Below are positions 6,406 through 15,805 of a DNA stretch of 49,857 bases, piece after piece. The stretch comes from Burkholderia aenigmatica (GTDB lineage Bacteria; Pseudomonadota; Gammaproteobacteria; Burkholderiales; Burkholderiaceae), in the NCBI RefSeq assembly GCF_902499175.1, contig NZ_CABVQC010000069.1:1-49857 (forward strand). The letters are read 5' to 3'. The notes beneath the pieces are model-generated. The model searched no databases. It was not told where the DNA came from and worked only from the letters and a program-made list of their open reading frames with translations. Position 1 is the first letter of the stretch; every line of letters begins with the position of its first letter. Made by a program: the position numbers and the translations under genes.

Positions 6406-8820
6406 TTACGCTGCCTTTGTCTGCTCACTTGCTTTTGTCTTGGCGGGGGCCGCCCCGTCCTGCACGCCCGATTCGGCGCCTGGCGCATCGCTCGCCATCT
6501 GCAGGAACAGGATCGACACCTGCGCACCCTCGACGGTCTCGCCGTGCATGCGATTGCGCAGATCGATCCGCGCACCGTGCTCATCGACGATTTTCTTGAC
6601 CGTGGCCAACCCCAGCCCCGTGCCCTTCGCCTTCGTCGTTACGTAAGGCTCGAACGCGCGGGTCAGGATGCGCGCCGGAAAACCGGGCCCGTTGTCGGAC
6701 ACGGTAAGACGTACCGCGACGCGCGTTTTGCCCTCGGCGTCGGGATCGCCATATTCTACTGTCTTGGTTTCGATCAACACACGCGGATGCGCCGACTCCG
6801 CGACCGAATCCTGCGCATTCTGCAGCAAGTTGTGAATCACCTGGCGCAGTTGCGTCGCGTCACCGCGTATCACCGGTAGCGACGGTGCGAGTTCGGCGAC
6901 GATCGCGCTCTTGCCTTCGCCGACACCGTACAGCCCGAGCACCTCGCTCGCCAGTTCGTTCAACTGCAGATTCGAAAGCACGGCCGGCGGCGTGCGCGCG
7001 TATTCGCGGAAATCGTCGACCATGCGCTTCATCGCGGCCACCTGGTTGACGATCATCGTCGCGCCGCGCTTGAGCACATCGGCGTCGGGCGGGTCGAGCT
7101 TGTCGGACAGCTTCATCTGCAGCCGCTCCGCCGACAGCTGAATAGGCGTCAGCGGATTCTTGATCTCGTGCGCGAGCCGGCGCGCGACCTCGCCCCACGC
7201 GACCGAACGCTGCGCGGAAATCACGTCGGAGATGTCGTCGAACACGACGACGTAACCGGACGTCTGCGGATCGTCGGCCTGCCCCTCGACGGTCGACACG
7301 AGGCGCGTGCCGCGCACGAGCAAAGTCAGCGGATCGGCTTCGCCCGGCACCTCGATCGCGAACTGCTGCTGCCAGTGGCCGTGATCGCCGCTGCCGCCGT
7401 CGGACGCTGCTTCGCGATCGGCGAACGCCTTGCGCACCATCGCGCCGAACCCGGCGGCCATGCCGATCCGGTCGAGCGTCGTGCCGATCAGCGCGTTGAA
7501 CGGCTGCCGGAAGATCCGCTCGGCGCCGCGATTGGCCGTCGTCAGCCGGAACTGGCGGTCGAGCACGAACACGCCGGCCGTCAGGTTCGCGAGGATGCTC
7601 TCGAGATACGTCTTCGAATGCTCGAGCGCGACGCGGTTCTTCTCGACCGCGAGCCGCGCCTCGGACAACTGGCGCGTCATCGCGTTGAATGACTGCGTGA
7701 GGAAGCCGAGCTCGTCGCGCGTCTTGATCTCTCGCTTCGGCGTGTAGTCGCCTTCCGCGACCTCCTTCGTGCCCTGCGCGAGCAGGAACAGCGGCCGCGC
7801 GAGCTGCTGACCGAGCGCGAGCGCAAGCATCATCGCGATGAAGGTCGCGAGGAACAGCGCGAGCGTCAGCGTGCCGATGTACATCTTGCGCAGCCCCGTG
7901 CGGCCGAGCGCCTTTTCCTGATACTCGCGATACGCGCGCTGCACCGCGTCCGCGTTGTGGGCAAGGGTGGGCGGCACCGGCTGCGTGAGCTGCAGGAAGC
8001 GTTCCGCCGGCTGCAGCAGCGACGTCGTTGCGTCGGGAATCGGCCGCACGACGCGCAACCGCAGCGCCCCCTTCGCGCCGTGCGCGCGCGGGTCGCCGTC
8101 GACTTCGCCCTCGATCGCCGCGTATGCGCCATGTTCGCGCGCTTGGTTCAGCATTAGCGGCGTCGGCAGGTCGTCCGGAATCAGCGCCGCGAAATTGCCC
8201 GATGCCTGCGCAACGATGTGCAGGTCGGGCGCCGCACCCGAGCCGCCGCGGCTCGGCTCGACGATCGTCGCGTCCTGCACGCCGAACTGGTCGCGCAACC
8301 GCAGCAGCGTGAGCGTCGTGCCGTTCGTATTCGCATCGACGCTCGCGAGCTGGTCGGACATCAGCCGCGCCTTCGTCTGCAGATCGGACAGCGAAGCATC
8401 GAGCATCCCGCGGCCGAGGTTCAGGCCGGCCGTCAGCGCCGTCTCGACGTTCACGTCGAACCACGACTCGATGCTGCGCGACACGAACTGGTACGACACG
8501 ATGTAGATGATCCCGCCCGGCACCACGCCGACCAGCGCGAAGAACACCGCGAGCTTCGCGAGCAGCCGCGTGCCGAACTTGCCCCTCCTCAGGCGCACGA
8601 CGATCATCCCGATCAGCCCGAGCACCACGAGCAGGAACACGAGCGCGACGACGATGTTCGTCGCGTACAGCCACGAGTAATAGCGGTCGAAGAATTCGGT
8701 GTTAGCGCTCGCGGCTGCGAGCAGCACGAGCAGCAGCAGCGCGGTAAGCGCAACGGTCGAAACGATGACGCGAACGAGGAGGCTCTTCCCGCTGGCCGCG
8801 CGGCGCACTTTATTTAGCAC
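6406..8820 (-). CDS. NtrY-like membrane sensor histidine kinase
   Basis: This 804-residue kinase has hydrophobic segments near residues 16-38, 52-75 and 85-112, a periplasmic region, and a fourth segment near 318-345. These are followed by HAMP, PAS, HisKA and HATPase domains. The phosphorylated histidine is His551 in AHEIKNPLTP. The N box (NLLQNAQDS), G1 (SDNGPGFP) and G2 (GTGLGLAT) motifs are intact. This is the NtrY layout. It starts with GTG at 8820 inside the DUF4390 gene (11-base overlap) and is followed without a gap by its regulator. The signal sensed is unknown. Confidence 0.92.
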   Translation of the reverse strand: MLNKVRRAASGKSLLVRVIVSTVALTALLLLVLLAAASANTEFFDRYYSWLYATNIVVALVFLLVVLGLIGMIVVRLRRGKFGTRLLAKLAVFFALVGVVPGGIIYIVSYQFVSRSIESWFDVNVETALTAGLNLGRGMLDASLSDLQTKARLMSDQLASVDANTNGTTLTLLRLRDQFGVQDATIVEPSRGGSGAAPDLHIVAQASGNFAALIPDDLPTPLMLNQAREHGAYAAIEGEVDGDPRAHGAKGALRLRVVRPIPDATTSLLQPAERFLQLTQPVPPTLAHNADAVQRAYREYQEKALGRTGLRKMYIGTLTLALFLATFIAMMLALALGQQLARPLFLLAQGTKEVAEGDYTPKREIKTRDELGFLTQSFNAMTRQLSEARLAVEKNRVALEHSKTYLESILANLTAGVFVLDRQFRLTTANRGAERIFRQPFNALIGTTLDRIGMAAGFGAMVRKAFADREAASDGGSGDHGHWQQQFAIEVPGEADPLTLLVRGTRLVSTVEGQADDPQTSGYVVVFDDISDVISAQRSVAWGEVARRLAHEIKNPLTPIQLSAERLQMKLSDKLDPPDADVLKRGATMIVNQVAAMKRMVDDFREYARTPPAVLSNLQLNELASEVLGLYGVGEGKSAIVAELAPSLPVIRGDATQLRQVIHNLLQNAQDSVAESAHPRVLIETKTVEYGDPDAEGKTRVAVRLTVSDNGPGFPARILTRAFEPYVTTKAKGTGLGLATVKKIVDEHGARIDLRNRMHGETVEGAQVSILFLQMASDAPGAESGVQDGAAPAKTKASEQTKAA

Positions 8821-9400
8821 GTTCGGTCACCGTGAAGTTGAAGCGCTTCCAGTCCGACCCGAGCGTCCAGTCGCGGTTGTTCACGGCGTCAACCTGGAAT
8901 GGCTTCGGCATCAACGCCGTATCGAGCTGCATCCGCACAGATGCCGTGTAGGTTTCGCCCGAGCGCACCTGGTTGCGATCGATCACGTGCCACGACGTGA
9001 TGTGCCGGACGACCGCGAGCGCGTCCTTCAGCGACGGGAAGCCGAGCTGCAGGCCGCCCGTCGACACGCGATACTCGCGCGTGAGCGGCTGGAACGACAG
9101 GCGGATCGTCTGCGTCACCGCCACCGGCTGCTCGTCGAACCAGTACCAGCGCGCACGACTCAACTCGAAGTCGGTCGTGAAATACAGCGGAATGCCTTTG
9201 TTGACGGCATCCTCGAGGTTCGGGTTCAGCTCGAAATCGAAGCGGGCGTCGAGGCTCCAGCCGCTTCCGTCGGACTGGAGCGACGCGCGCTGCACGGCGA
9301 CCGACTCGGCATGCGCCGGCCGGACGACGGCCAGGCACAGCGTCAACGCGACCATCAGGACGGCCGCGAGCCGAAGTGGAAAAAGGTGTTTGATCGTCAC
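8810..9400 (-). CDS. DUF4390 exported protein
   Basis: This 196-residue protein has an N-terminal signal peptide (hydrophobic about 8-25, AHA near residue 30) followed by a beta-rich domain of the DUF4390 type. No catalytic residues are known. It overlaps the rsmB stop by four bases (ATGA at 9397-9400) and the kinase start by 11, so it is translated as part of the operon. Location between the external face of a sensor kinase and an rRNA methylase gene suggests, as inference only, a periplasmic partner of the kinase. Confidence 0.85.
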   Translation of the reverse strand: MTIKHLFPLRLAAVLMVALTLCLAVVRPAHAESVAVQRASLQSDGSGWSLDARFDFELNPNLEDAVNKGIPLYFTTDFELSRARWYWFDEQPVAVTQTIRLSFQPLTREYRVSTGGLQLGFPSLKDALAVVRHITSWHVIDRNQVRSGETYTASVRMQLDTALMPKPFQVDAVNNRDWTLGSDWKRFNFTVTERAK

Positions 9401-10788
9401 CGTTTCTGAAACCGCGCGTAGAAAAATCCGTCGTGATCGGTGTTGTGGTCGAGTGCGCCGGCGGCCGCCCCTCCCTGCACGCTGCCCGGCAGCAGCTGGC
9501 CGGGGGCGTCCAATCGTACCGCATCTTCACAGGCCGCTTCAAACCAGCGGGCCTGCAATTCCCCTTCTTCCGGGAAGACCGAACAGGTCACGTAAAGCAG
9601 TTCGCCGCCCGGCTTCACGAGCGGCCACAACGCCGACAGGATGCGGCGCTGTTCCGCGACCAGCGCCGGAATGTCGGCCTCGCGGCGCAGCCAGCGAATG
9701 TCGGGGTGCCGACGCACGATGCCCGACGCCGAGCACGGCACATCGGCCAGGATGCGGTCGAACGGACGCCCGTCGTACCACGCGTCAGGTGCACCCGCAT
9801 CGCCGACGCGCACGTCCGCTTCGAGCGCCAGCCGCACGAGGTTCTCGCCGATCCGTGCCGCACGCGCCGCGTCGCTTTCCAGCGCGACGACTTCCGCATC
9901 GGCGAGTTCGAGAATATGGCCGGTCTTGCCGCCGGGCGCCGCGCATGCGTCGAGCACGCGCATGCCGTCGCGCGCGCCGAGCCATTCGGCTGCGAGCTGC
10001 GCGCCGGCGTCCTGCACCGACACGACGCCGTCGGCAAACCCCGGAATGCGATCGACCGGCAGCGCCGACGCGAGCCGCACCGCATGCCGGCCGATCGCGG
10101 TCGCTTCGATCCCGTTCGCGCGCAGCGTATCGAGATACGCGTCGACGCTCGCGCGGCGCGCATTCACGCGCAACGTCAACGGCCCCTGGCGCTCGCCGGC
10201 CGCGAGGATCGCCTGCCATGCATCGGGCCATGCGCGCTTCACCGAATCGACCCACCATGCGCGGTAGTTCCAGCGCGCGACGACATCGTCCTGCAGCGCC
10301 GCGACGAGCGCGTCGCGCTCACGCAGGAAACGGCGCAACACCGCGTTGACCATGCCCTTCGCGAACGCATATTCGCGGCGTGCGCCAATCACGGTCACGG
10401 CCTGGTCGACCACCGTGAACGCCGGATACGCGGCTTCGTCCGGCGGGTCGAGCAGCAACGCGAAGGCACCGGCGAGCACCGCGTGCACGTGCGCGGGCGG
10501 TGCCTTGCTGATGAACCGGCCGATCAGCCAGTCCGCGCTGCCGAGGCGACGCATCGTCCGATACGCGACGTCCTGCGTCGCCCCGCGCCCAAGTGCCTGC
10601 GCACCGGACGGCATCTGCGCGAATACCGTCGACAGCGCTGCCGGCAGCGCGGTGCCGCGCCGCACCGCATCGACCGCCTGCGCAGCCGCGTCGAGCGCGA
10701 AGCCGAGCGAATCGGGCGCGAGATGCAGCGCGGACAGGCGCGCCGGGCGGCCGGAAGAAGACGGAGCGGTAGAGCGGGTTCGTGTCAT
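9397..10788 (-). CDS. rsmB: 16S rRNA m5C967 methyltransferase RsmB
   Basis: This 463-residue enzyme methylates C967 of 16S rRNA using SAM. An N-terminal NusB-like helical RNA-binding domain covers about residues 20-160. The Rossmann methyltransferase domain shows ACAAPGGKTGHILEL (SAM loop), DVPCSASGIVRRHPD (motif IV Cys) and LYVTCSVFPEEGE (catalytic Cys). A TTG at 10818 would extend the frame, but the ATG at 10788 gives the family's normal start. Three 13-bp direct repeats lie directly upstream. It heads the rsmB-DUF4390-kinase-regulator operon. Confidence 0.95.
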   Translation of the reverse strand: MTRTRSTAPSSSGRPARLSALHLAPDSLGFALDAAAQAVDAVRRGTALPAALSTVFAQMPSGAQALGRGATQDVAYRTMRRLGSADWLIGRFISKAPPAHVHAVLAGAFALLLDPPDEAAYPAFTVVDQAVTVIGARREYAFAKGMVNAVLRRFLRERDALVAALQDDVVARWNYRAWWVDSVKRAWPDAWQAILAAGERQGPLTLRVNARRASVDAYLDTLRANGIEATAIGRHAVRLASALPVDRIPGFADGVVSVQDAGAQLAAEWLGARDGMRVLDACAAPGGKTGHILELADAEVVALESDAARAARIGENLVRLALEADVRVGDAGAPDAWYDGRPFDRILADVPCSASGIVRRHPDIRWLRREADIPALVAEQRRILSALWPLVKPGGELLYVTCSVFPEEGELQARWFEAACEDAVRLDAPGQLLPGSVQGGAAAGALDHNTDHDGFFYARFQKR

Positions 10789-10799
10789 CGGAGCAAATT

Positions 10800-10838
10800 C
10801 GGCAAACAAGCGCGGCAAACAAATACGGCAAACAGCGG
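10800..10838. repeat. Three tandem 13-bp repeats upstream of rsmB
   Basis: CGGCAAACA occurs at 10800, 10813 and 10826, a period of exactly 13 bases; the four spacer bases after each copy vary. On the minus strand it reads TGTTTGCCG three times, starting 12 bases before the rsmB ATG. It may be an operator array or an iterated leader element. Confidence 0.7.
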
Positions 10839-10927
10839 AATCGCGGCGCTCGCGTGGCCCTGCGATCCCAAACCGGGCATTGTAGCGTGCGACGCAGCAG
10901 GCCCTTTGGCCCCTTTACGGCACACAC

Positions 10928-10963
10928 AAATGAAACACCCCGCAGCGCGAAGCGTGCGGGGTG
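10928..10963 (-). terminator. Likely terminator after htpX
   Basis: The arms CACCCCGC (10936-10943) and GCGGGGTG (10956-10963) pair perfectly. On the minus strand the hairpin is followed by TTTCATTTG. It starts 45 bases past the htpX stop and separates it from rsmB. Confidence 0.6.
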
Positions 10964-11007
10964 GCGTGACGGCCCCGCGCGGCAACTGCCGCACGGTGTG
11001 CCGTGAC

Positions 11008-11865
11008 CTAATCGAAGCGGCCGGTGCGCGCCATCTCCATCAGGCGCGCGATGCGCTCCTCGGTGGCCGGGTGCGTCGAGAACAGATTCTGCAGGCCGCC
11101 GCCGTGCAGCGGGTTCATGATCATCATCTGTGCGGTGGCCGGATGCTGCTCGGCCGCCTGGAACGGAATGCCCGCCGCATAGCGATGGATCTTGTCGAGC
11201 GCGGTCGCGAGCGATTGCGGATCGCCGGAAATCTGCGCGCCGCCGCGATCGGCCTCGAACTCGCGTGCCCGCGAAATCGCCATCTGGATCAAGGCGCCTG
11301 CGATCGGCGCGAGCAGCGCGACCGCGATACCCGCGATCGGGTTGGCCGGCCGGCCGTTCTCGTCGCGCCCGCCGAAGAACATCGCGAAGTTCGCGATTGC
11401 CGAGATCGCGCCCGCCATCGTCGCGGTGATCGTCGAGATCAGGATGTCGCGGTGCTTCACGTGCGCGAGCTCGTGCGCCATCACGCCGCGCATCTCGCGC
11501 TCCGACAGCACGCGCAGGATGCCCGTGGTCGCGGCAACCGCCGCATGCTCGGGGTTGCGGCCCGTCGCGAACGCGTTCGGCGCATCCTCGTTGATCAGGT
11601 AGACGCGCGGCATCGGCAGGTTCGCGCGCGTGGCCAGCTCGCGCACCATCCGGTAGAACTGCGGCGCGGTGTTCTCGTCGACTTCCTGCGCGTTGTACAT
11701 GCGCAGCACCATCTTGTCCGAGAACCAGTAAGAGAAGAAATTCATGCCGAGCGCGAACAGCAGCGCAATCGTCATGCCGCGCGAGCCGCCGATCATCCCG
11801 CCGATCACGATGAACAGGGCCGTGATCGCGGCCATCAGCATCGCCGTTTTGACCCAATTGAACAT
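11008..11865 (-). CDS. htpX: Membrane zinc metalloprotease HtpX
   Basis: This 285-residue M48 protease of the inner membrane degrades misfolded membrane proteins. It has two N-terminal hydrophobic segments (about 5-25 and 28-48), the zinc motif HELAH (His131, His135) in MAHELAHVKHRD, two more hydrophobic segments at about 140-165 and 175-200, and the third ligand Glu in SRAREFEADRGG. A GTG at 11871 is possible, but the ATG at 11865 has AGGAG at the right distance. It is probably monocistronic, with rsmB separated by a terminator. Confidence 0.96.
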   Translation of the reverse strand: MFNWVKTAMLMAAITALFIVIGGMIGGSRGMTIALLFALGMNFFSYWFSDKMVLRMYNAQEVDENTAPQFYRMVRELATRANLPMPRVYLINEDAPNAFATGRNPEHAAVAATTGILRVLSEREMRGVMAHELAHVKHRDILISTITATMAGAISAIANFAMFFGGRDENGRPANPIAGIAVALLAPIAGALIQMAISRAREFEADRGGAQISGDPQSLATALDKIHRYAAGIPFQAAEQHPATAQMMIMNPLHGGGLQNLFSTHPATEERIARLMEMARTGRFD

Positions 11866-11965
11866 ACCCACTCCTTATCCGTCAGGGGACCCGCCGCACA
11901 TCAAAGGGCACGGCGGAAAATTGTAAGCGATTTGTTAGATAAGGTCTTGCCGGAAAAATTCAATC

Positions 11966-12601
11966 TCAGCGTTGCGATGCTGCAAGACGAAGGCCGAGGC
12001 CGACGAAAGCGCTGCCGACCGTGCGGTCGAGCCATTTCTTGACGCCCGGCTTGCCGGAAAAGCGCGCCGTGACACTGCCCGCGACCCAGGCGACCAGGCT
12101 GGTCCACCCCGTGCTCATGGCGACGAACACGCCACCGAGGGTCAGGAACGCCCATGCCTTGTGCGGGCTGTCGGCCGTCACGAACTGCGGGAAAAACGAC
12201 ACGAAGAACAGCACGACCTTCGGGTTCAGCACGTTGGTCCAGAAGCCCTGCATGAACAGTTGGCGAAGCGGCTTCGCGGCTTGCGTGGCGGCCGTGCCCG
12301 ACGGCTCGGCCGCCTGCTTCGCGATGATCATCCGCACGCCGAGGTAGATCAGGTAGGCGGCGCCGACCAGCTTGATCACCGTGAACGCGGCCGCCGACGC
12401 CGCGAGCAGAGCGGTCAGGCCGAATGCGCAGGCGAGCGCGTGAACGCAGCAGCCGGCCGAAATGCCGAGTGCCGACATCAGCCCCGCGCCGCGGCCCTGC
12501 GCGACGCTGCGGCCGACGATATAAGCCGTATCGGGGCCGGGCGTGACGTTCAGCAGGAAGACTGCCAGCACGAAGAAGCCGAAATGGGTGATGCCGAACA
12601 T
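11966..12601 (-). CDS. LysE/RhtB family amino acid exporter
   Basis: This 211-residue protein has about six hydrophobic segments and the family signature NVTPGPDTAYIVGRS near residues 18-32. LysE/RhtB proteins export amino acids such as lysine, threonine, homoserine or leucine. The substrate of this member cannot be read from sequence. The second family block, FWTNVLNPKVVLFFVSFFPQ, is present near residue 120. It stands alone between htpX and fmt on the same strand, with 100-120 base gaps on both sides. Confidence 0.9.
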   Translation of the reverse strand: MFGITHFGFFVLAVFLLNVTPGPDTAYIVGRSVAQGRGAGLMSALGISAGCCVHALACAFGLTALLAASAAAFTVIKLVGAAYLIYLGVRMIIAKQAAEPSGTAATQAAKPLRQLFMQGFWTNVLNPKVVLFFVSFFPQFVTADSPHKAWAFLTLGGVFVAMSTGWTSLVAWVAGSVTARFSGKPGVKKWLDRTVGSAFVGLGLRLAASQR

Positions 12602-12721
12602 GAAAACCTCAAAACCGGAAAGCGCAGGGAAATTCTACGCGCGCCTGCCGCACCGCGCGACTCGGCCCTCCGGCCGATTGCGCACGTCCGGCAGGCCGTG
12701 TCGAATGACAGTCAGGCCGCT

Positions 12722-13705
12722 TCAGGCAACGTCAGTCAGCGCAAAACGCTGGCCCGCGGCGAGCGGCGAGCCGGCCAGGAATTCGCGCGCGGGCAGCCGC
12801 TTGCCACCCGGCTTCTGCAACTGCGTGACGCGCAGCGCACCGCTGCCGCACGCGACGATCACACCTTCCGGCGCGGCTTCGACGACCGTGCCGGGCAGCG
12901 CGTCGCCGCGCGCCGCCACGGGCTCGGCCGCCCACAGCTTGATCGCCGCGCCGTCGAGCGTCGCGACGCCGCCCGGGAACGGATCGAACGCACGCACCTG
13001 GCGTGCAAGCACGTCGGCAGGCTTGCGCCAGTCGAGCGCCGCTTCGTGCTTGCCGATCTTTTCCGCATAGGTCACGCCGTCGGCCGGCTGCGGCGTCGCG
13101 GGCAGCGCGCCGTCGCGCTCGAGCTGCACGAGCGCGTCGACGATCAGTCGCGCGCCTTCGGCAGCGAGTCGGTCGTGCAGGGTCGCGGTCGTCTCGTCGG
13201 GCGCGATCGCAACGCGTGCCTCCTCGATCATCGCGCCGGTGTCGAGGCCGATATCCATCTGCATCAGCGTGACGCCCGTCTCGGCGTCGCCGGCCTCGAT
13301 CGCACGGTGGATCGGCGCGGCGCCGCGCCAGCGCGGTAGCAGCGACGCGTGAATGTTGATGCAGCCGTCGCGCGGAATGTCGAGCACTTCCTGCGGCAGC
13401 AGCAGGCCGTATGCGGCGACCACCATTACGTCATGCGGGGTCGTGCGCAGCAGCTCGATCGCATCGGCCGCCTCCACCGGGTACTTGCCCGCGCGGCGCA
13501 GCGACGTCGGCTGCGCAACGGGCATCCCGTGCTCGACGGCGTAGCGCTTCACCGCGCTCGCCTGCAGTTTCATCCCGCGCCCGGCAGGACGATCGGGCTG
13601 GGTGAGCACGAGCGGCACCGGAAAACCGGCCTCGTGGATCGCGGCGAGGGCAGCCGCGGCGAATTCCGGCGTGCCGGCAAAAACTACGCGCAACGTATGG
13701 GTCAT
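12722..13705 (-). CDS. fmt: Methionyl-tRNA formyltransferase
   Basis: This 327-residue enzyme formylates initiator Met-tRNA with 10-formyltetrahydrofolate. The catalytic core is HASLLPRWRGAAPIHRAI (Asn-His-Asp triad region; NIHASLLPRWRG) near residues 107-124, and the C-terminal OB-like domain covers about 210-327. The length is typical. It lies 34 bases after def on the same strand, the usual def-fmt pair that adds and later removes the formyl group. Confidence 0.96.
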   Translation of the reverse strand: MTHTLRVVFAGTPEFAAAALAAIHEAGFPVPLVLTQPDRPAGRGMKLQASAVKRYAVEHGMPVAQPTSLRRAGKYPVEAADAIELLRTTPHDVMVVAAYGLLLPQEVLDIPRDGCINIHASLLPRWRGAAPIHRAIEAGDAETGVTLMQMDIGLDTGAMIEEARVAIAPDETTATLHDRLAAEGARLIVDALVQLERDGALPATPQPADGVTYAEKIGKHEAALDWRKPADVLARQVRAFDPFPGGVATLDGAAIKLWAAEPVAARGDALPGTVVEAAPEGVIVACGSGALRVTQLQKPGGKRLPAREFLAGSPLAAGQRFALTDVA

Positions 13706-13739
13706 GACATCGTTCGGGGTCGGGCAGGGTGAACGCGCG

Positions 13740-14243
13740 TCACATCGCGCGTTCGAGTTTCTTCATCTTCGTCTTGATGCGCGTCTGCTTGAGCGGCGAC
13801 AGGTATTCGACGAACACGCGCCCCATCAGGTGATCCATCTCGTGCTGGACGCACACGGCCAGCAGGCCCTCGCAGTCCAGCTCGAAGGCCTCGCCCTGCT
13901 CGTTGAGCGCACGCACGCGCACGTGATCGGGACGCTCGACTTCGTCGTAGATGCCGGGCACCGACAGGCAGCCCTCTTCATAGATCTGCTTCTCGTCGCT
14001 CGACCACACGATCTCGGGGTTGATGAACGCGCGCAGCTCGTTCTTCTCCTCGGAGACGTCGATCACGATCACGCGCTCGTGCACGTCGACCTGCGTGGCC
14101 GCAAGGCCGATGCCCGGTGCCGCGTACATGGTCTCGGCCATGTCGGCGACGAGCTTGCGGATCCGGTCGTCGACCTTGTCGACGGGCTTCGCGACCTTGT
14201 GCAGCCGCTTGTCGGGGTAATGAAGAATATTGAGTAAAGCCAT
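13740..14243 (-). CDS. def: Peptide deformylase
   Basis: This 167-residue metalloenzyme removes N-formyl groups from nascent proteins. All three motifs are intact: GIGLAATQ (near 45), EEGCLSVPG (Cys ligand, near 90) and QHEMDHLMG (HExxH, near 132). The frame is open upstream to about 14345, but the family N terminus MALLNILHYPDKRL starts at the ATG at 14243. It leads the def-fmt unit and is divergent from dprA across 230 bases. Confidence 0.97.
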   Translation of the reverse strand: MALLNILHYPDKRLHKVAKPVDKVDDRIRKLVADMAETMYAAPGIGLAATQVDVHERVIVIDVSEEKNELRAFINPEIVWSSDEKQIYEEGCLSVPGIYDEVERPDHVRVRALNEQGEAFELDCEGLLAVCVQHEMDHLMGRVFVEYLSPLKQTRIKTKMKKLERAM

Positions 14244-14473
14244 GGCGTTCGGTATTCGGTGGAGCGGCGTGCCGCATCGGCCATCCGGCCGGCTGGCGCT
14301 GCTGCCGGGATGCAATGAAGATGAGGCGGACGCGCGGCGAATCAATGCCGCGGATCATGCCTCCTGCAATCGGCCGGGCGCCTGCGCGCGCGGCCCTGTC
14401 GAGTATTTCGGATGATGAAAATTTTATCATGGCGCCACGCGGTCCGCTGGTCACCGCATTCGAGGGGCGCCTC

Positions 14474-15769
14474 ATGTCGCCGCAAGCGCTGACCACCTCC
14501 GCACTGCGCGCGTGGCTGCAGCTCGCGCATGCGCCCGGCCTCGCCCCCGCCGTGCTGCAGGCACTGCTCGATGCGTTCGGCTCGCCGGACGCGCTGCTGC
14601 GCGCCTCCGACCAGGCCATCGCCACCGTCACCAGCCCCGCCGCCGCCCTGGCCGTGCGCGCGAGCGAGCGCGACGGTCTCGACGCGCGCACCGACGCCGT
14701 GCTCGCCTGGCTCGACGCACCGGGCAATGCGCTCGTCACGCTCAACGATCCGGCCTACCCGCCACGGCTGCGCGACCTGCACGATCCGCCGCCGTTGCTA
14801 TATGTAAAGGGCCGGCTCGACCTGCTGCACGCGCGCGGGCTCGCCGTGGTCGGCAGCCGTCACGCAACGCCGCAGGGGCTCGCCGACGCGACGCGCTTCG
14901 CACGCGAGCTGTCCGACGCCGGGCTGCCGATCGTGTCGGGCCTCGCGCTCGGGATCGACGGCGCCGCGCATCGCGGCGGGCTCGACGGCCGGTCGGGTAC
15001 GGTCGCGGTGATCGCGACGGGCGCCGATCTCGTCTATCCGGCACGGCACCGCGCGCTCGCCCACGAGATCGCCGCACACGGCGCGATCGTGTCGGAATGG
15101 CCGCTCGGCACGCCCGCCCGCGCCGCGCACTTCCCGCAGCGCAATCGGCTGATCGCCGCGCTCGCGATCGGCGCGCTCGTCGTCGAGGCAGCCCCGCGCT
15201 CCGGCTCGCTGATCACCGCGCGGCTCGCGAACGAACTGGGGCGCGATGTATTCGCACTACCGGGCTCGATCCACGCGCCGCTCGCGCAGGGCTGCCACGC
15301 ACTGATCCGCGATGGCGCGAAGCTGACGGCGGCGCCGCTCGACGTGCTCGAGGAATACGGGCTGGGCGAACCGAAAGCTGGCGTAGCGGGCGGTGCCGCG
15401 TGCTCCGGGCATCCGGGCGCAAACGCCGGCGACCTCCGCGATACCGAAGCCGCCACTCGGCGTGCCGCTACCGGGGTCATCGAAACTGGCGGCGCCGTTC
15501 CAGCCATCGCGCCCGTCCGGGACGAAGCACCGGCGCCACCGCTGCCCGCCAGCCCGTCCGAACAGGCCGTGCTGGCCGCATTGGGATACGGCCCCGTTAC
15601 GTACGAATGGTTGACCGAGCACAGCGGCCTGCCTGACGACGTGCTGCATCGCGCGCTGCTTGCACTGGAACTGGCCGGCCGCGTCGCCAGCCTCCCCGGC
15701 GGACGCTTCGCGCGGCTTGACGCGGCGCGCACCCCGCCCGTGCACGGCGTGCTACATTCCCCCGCATAG
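14474..15769 (+). CDS. dprA: DNA processing protein DprA/Smf
   Basis: DprA loads RecA on incoming single-stranded DNA during natural transformation. This 431-residue protein has an N-terminal helical region, a Rossmann-like core (GSRHATPQG, SGLALGIDGAAHRG, RNRLIAAL, SGSLITA, FALPGSIHAPLAQGCH), an Ala/Gly-rich linker at about residues 300-355, and a C-terminal winged helix (TYEWLTEHSGLPDD). An upstream ATG at 14429 is in frame but lacks a ribosome site. The ATG at 14474 has GAGGGG eight bases before it. The linker looks species-specific. Confidence 0.94.
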   Translation: MSPQALTTSALRAWLQLAHAPGLAPAVLQALLDAFGSPDALLRASDQAIATVTSPAAALAVRASERDGLDARTDAVLAWLDAPGNALVTLNDPAYPPRLRDLHDPPPLLYVKGRLDLLHARGLAVVGSRHATPQGLADATRFARELSDAGLPIVSGLALGIDGAAHRGGLDGRSGTVAVIATGADLVYPARHRALAHEIAAHGAIVSEWPLGTPARAAHFPQRNRLIAALAIGALVVEAAPRSGSLITARLANELGRDVFALPGSIHAPLAQGCHALIRDGAKLTAAPLDVLEEYGLGEPKAGVAGGAACSGHPGANAGDLRDTEAATRRAATGVIETGGAVPAIAPVRDEAPAPPLPASPSEQAVLAALGYGPVTYEWLTEHSGLPDDVLHRALLALELAGRVASLPGGRFARLDAARTPPVHGVLHSPA

Positions 15770-15805
15770 GGGCGGCCAAGCCGCCGACGATACCCAAGGA
15801 AACCC

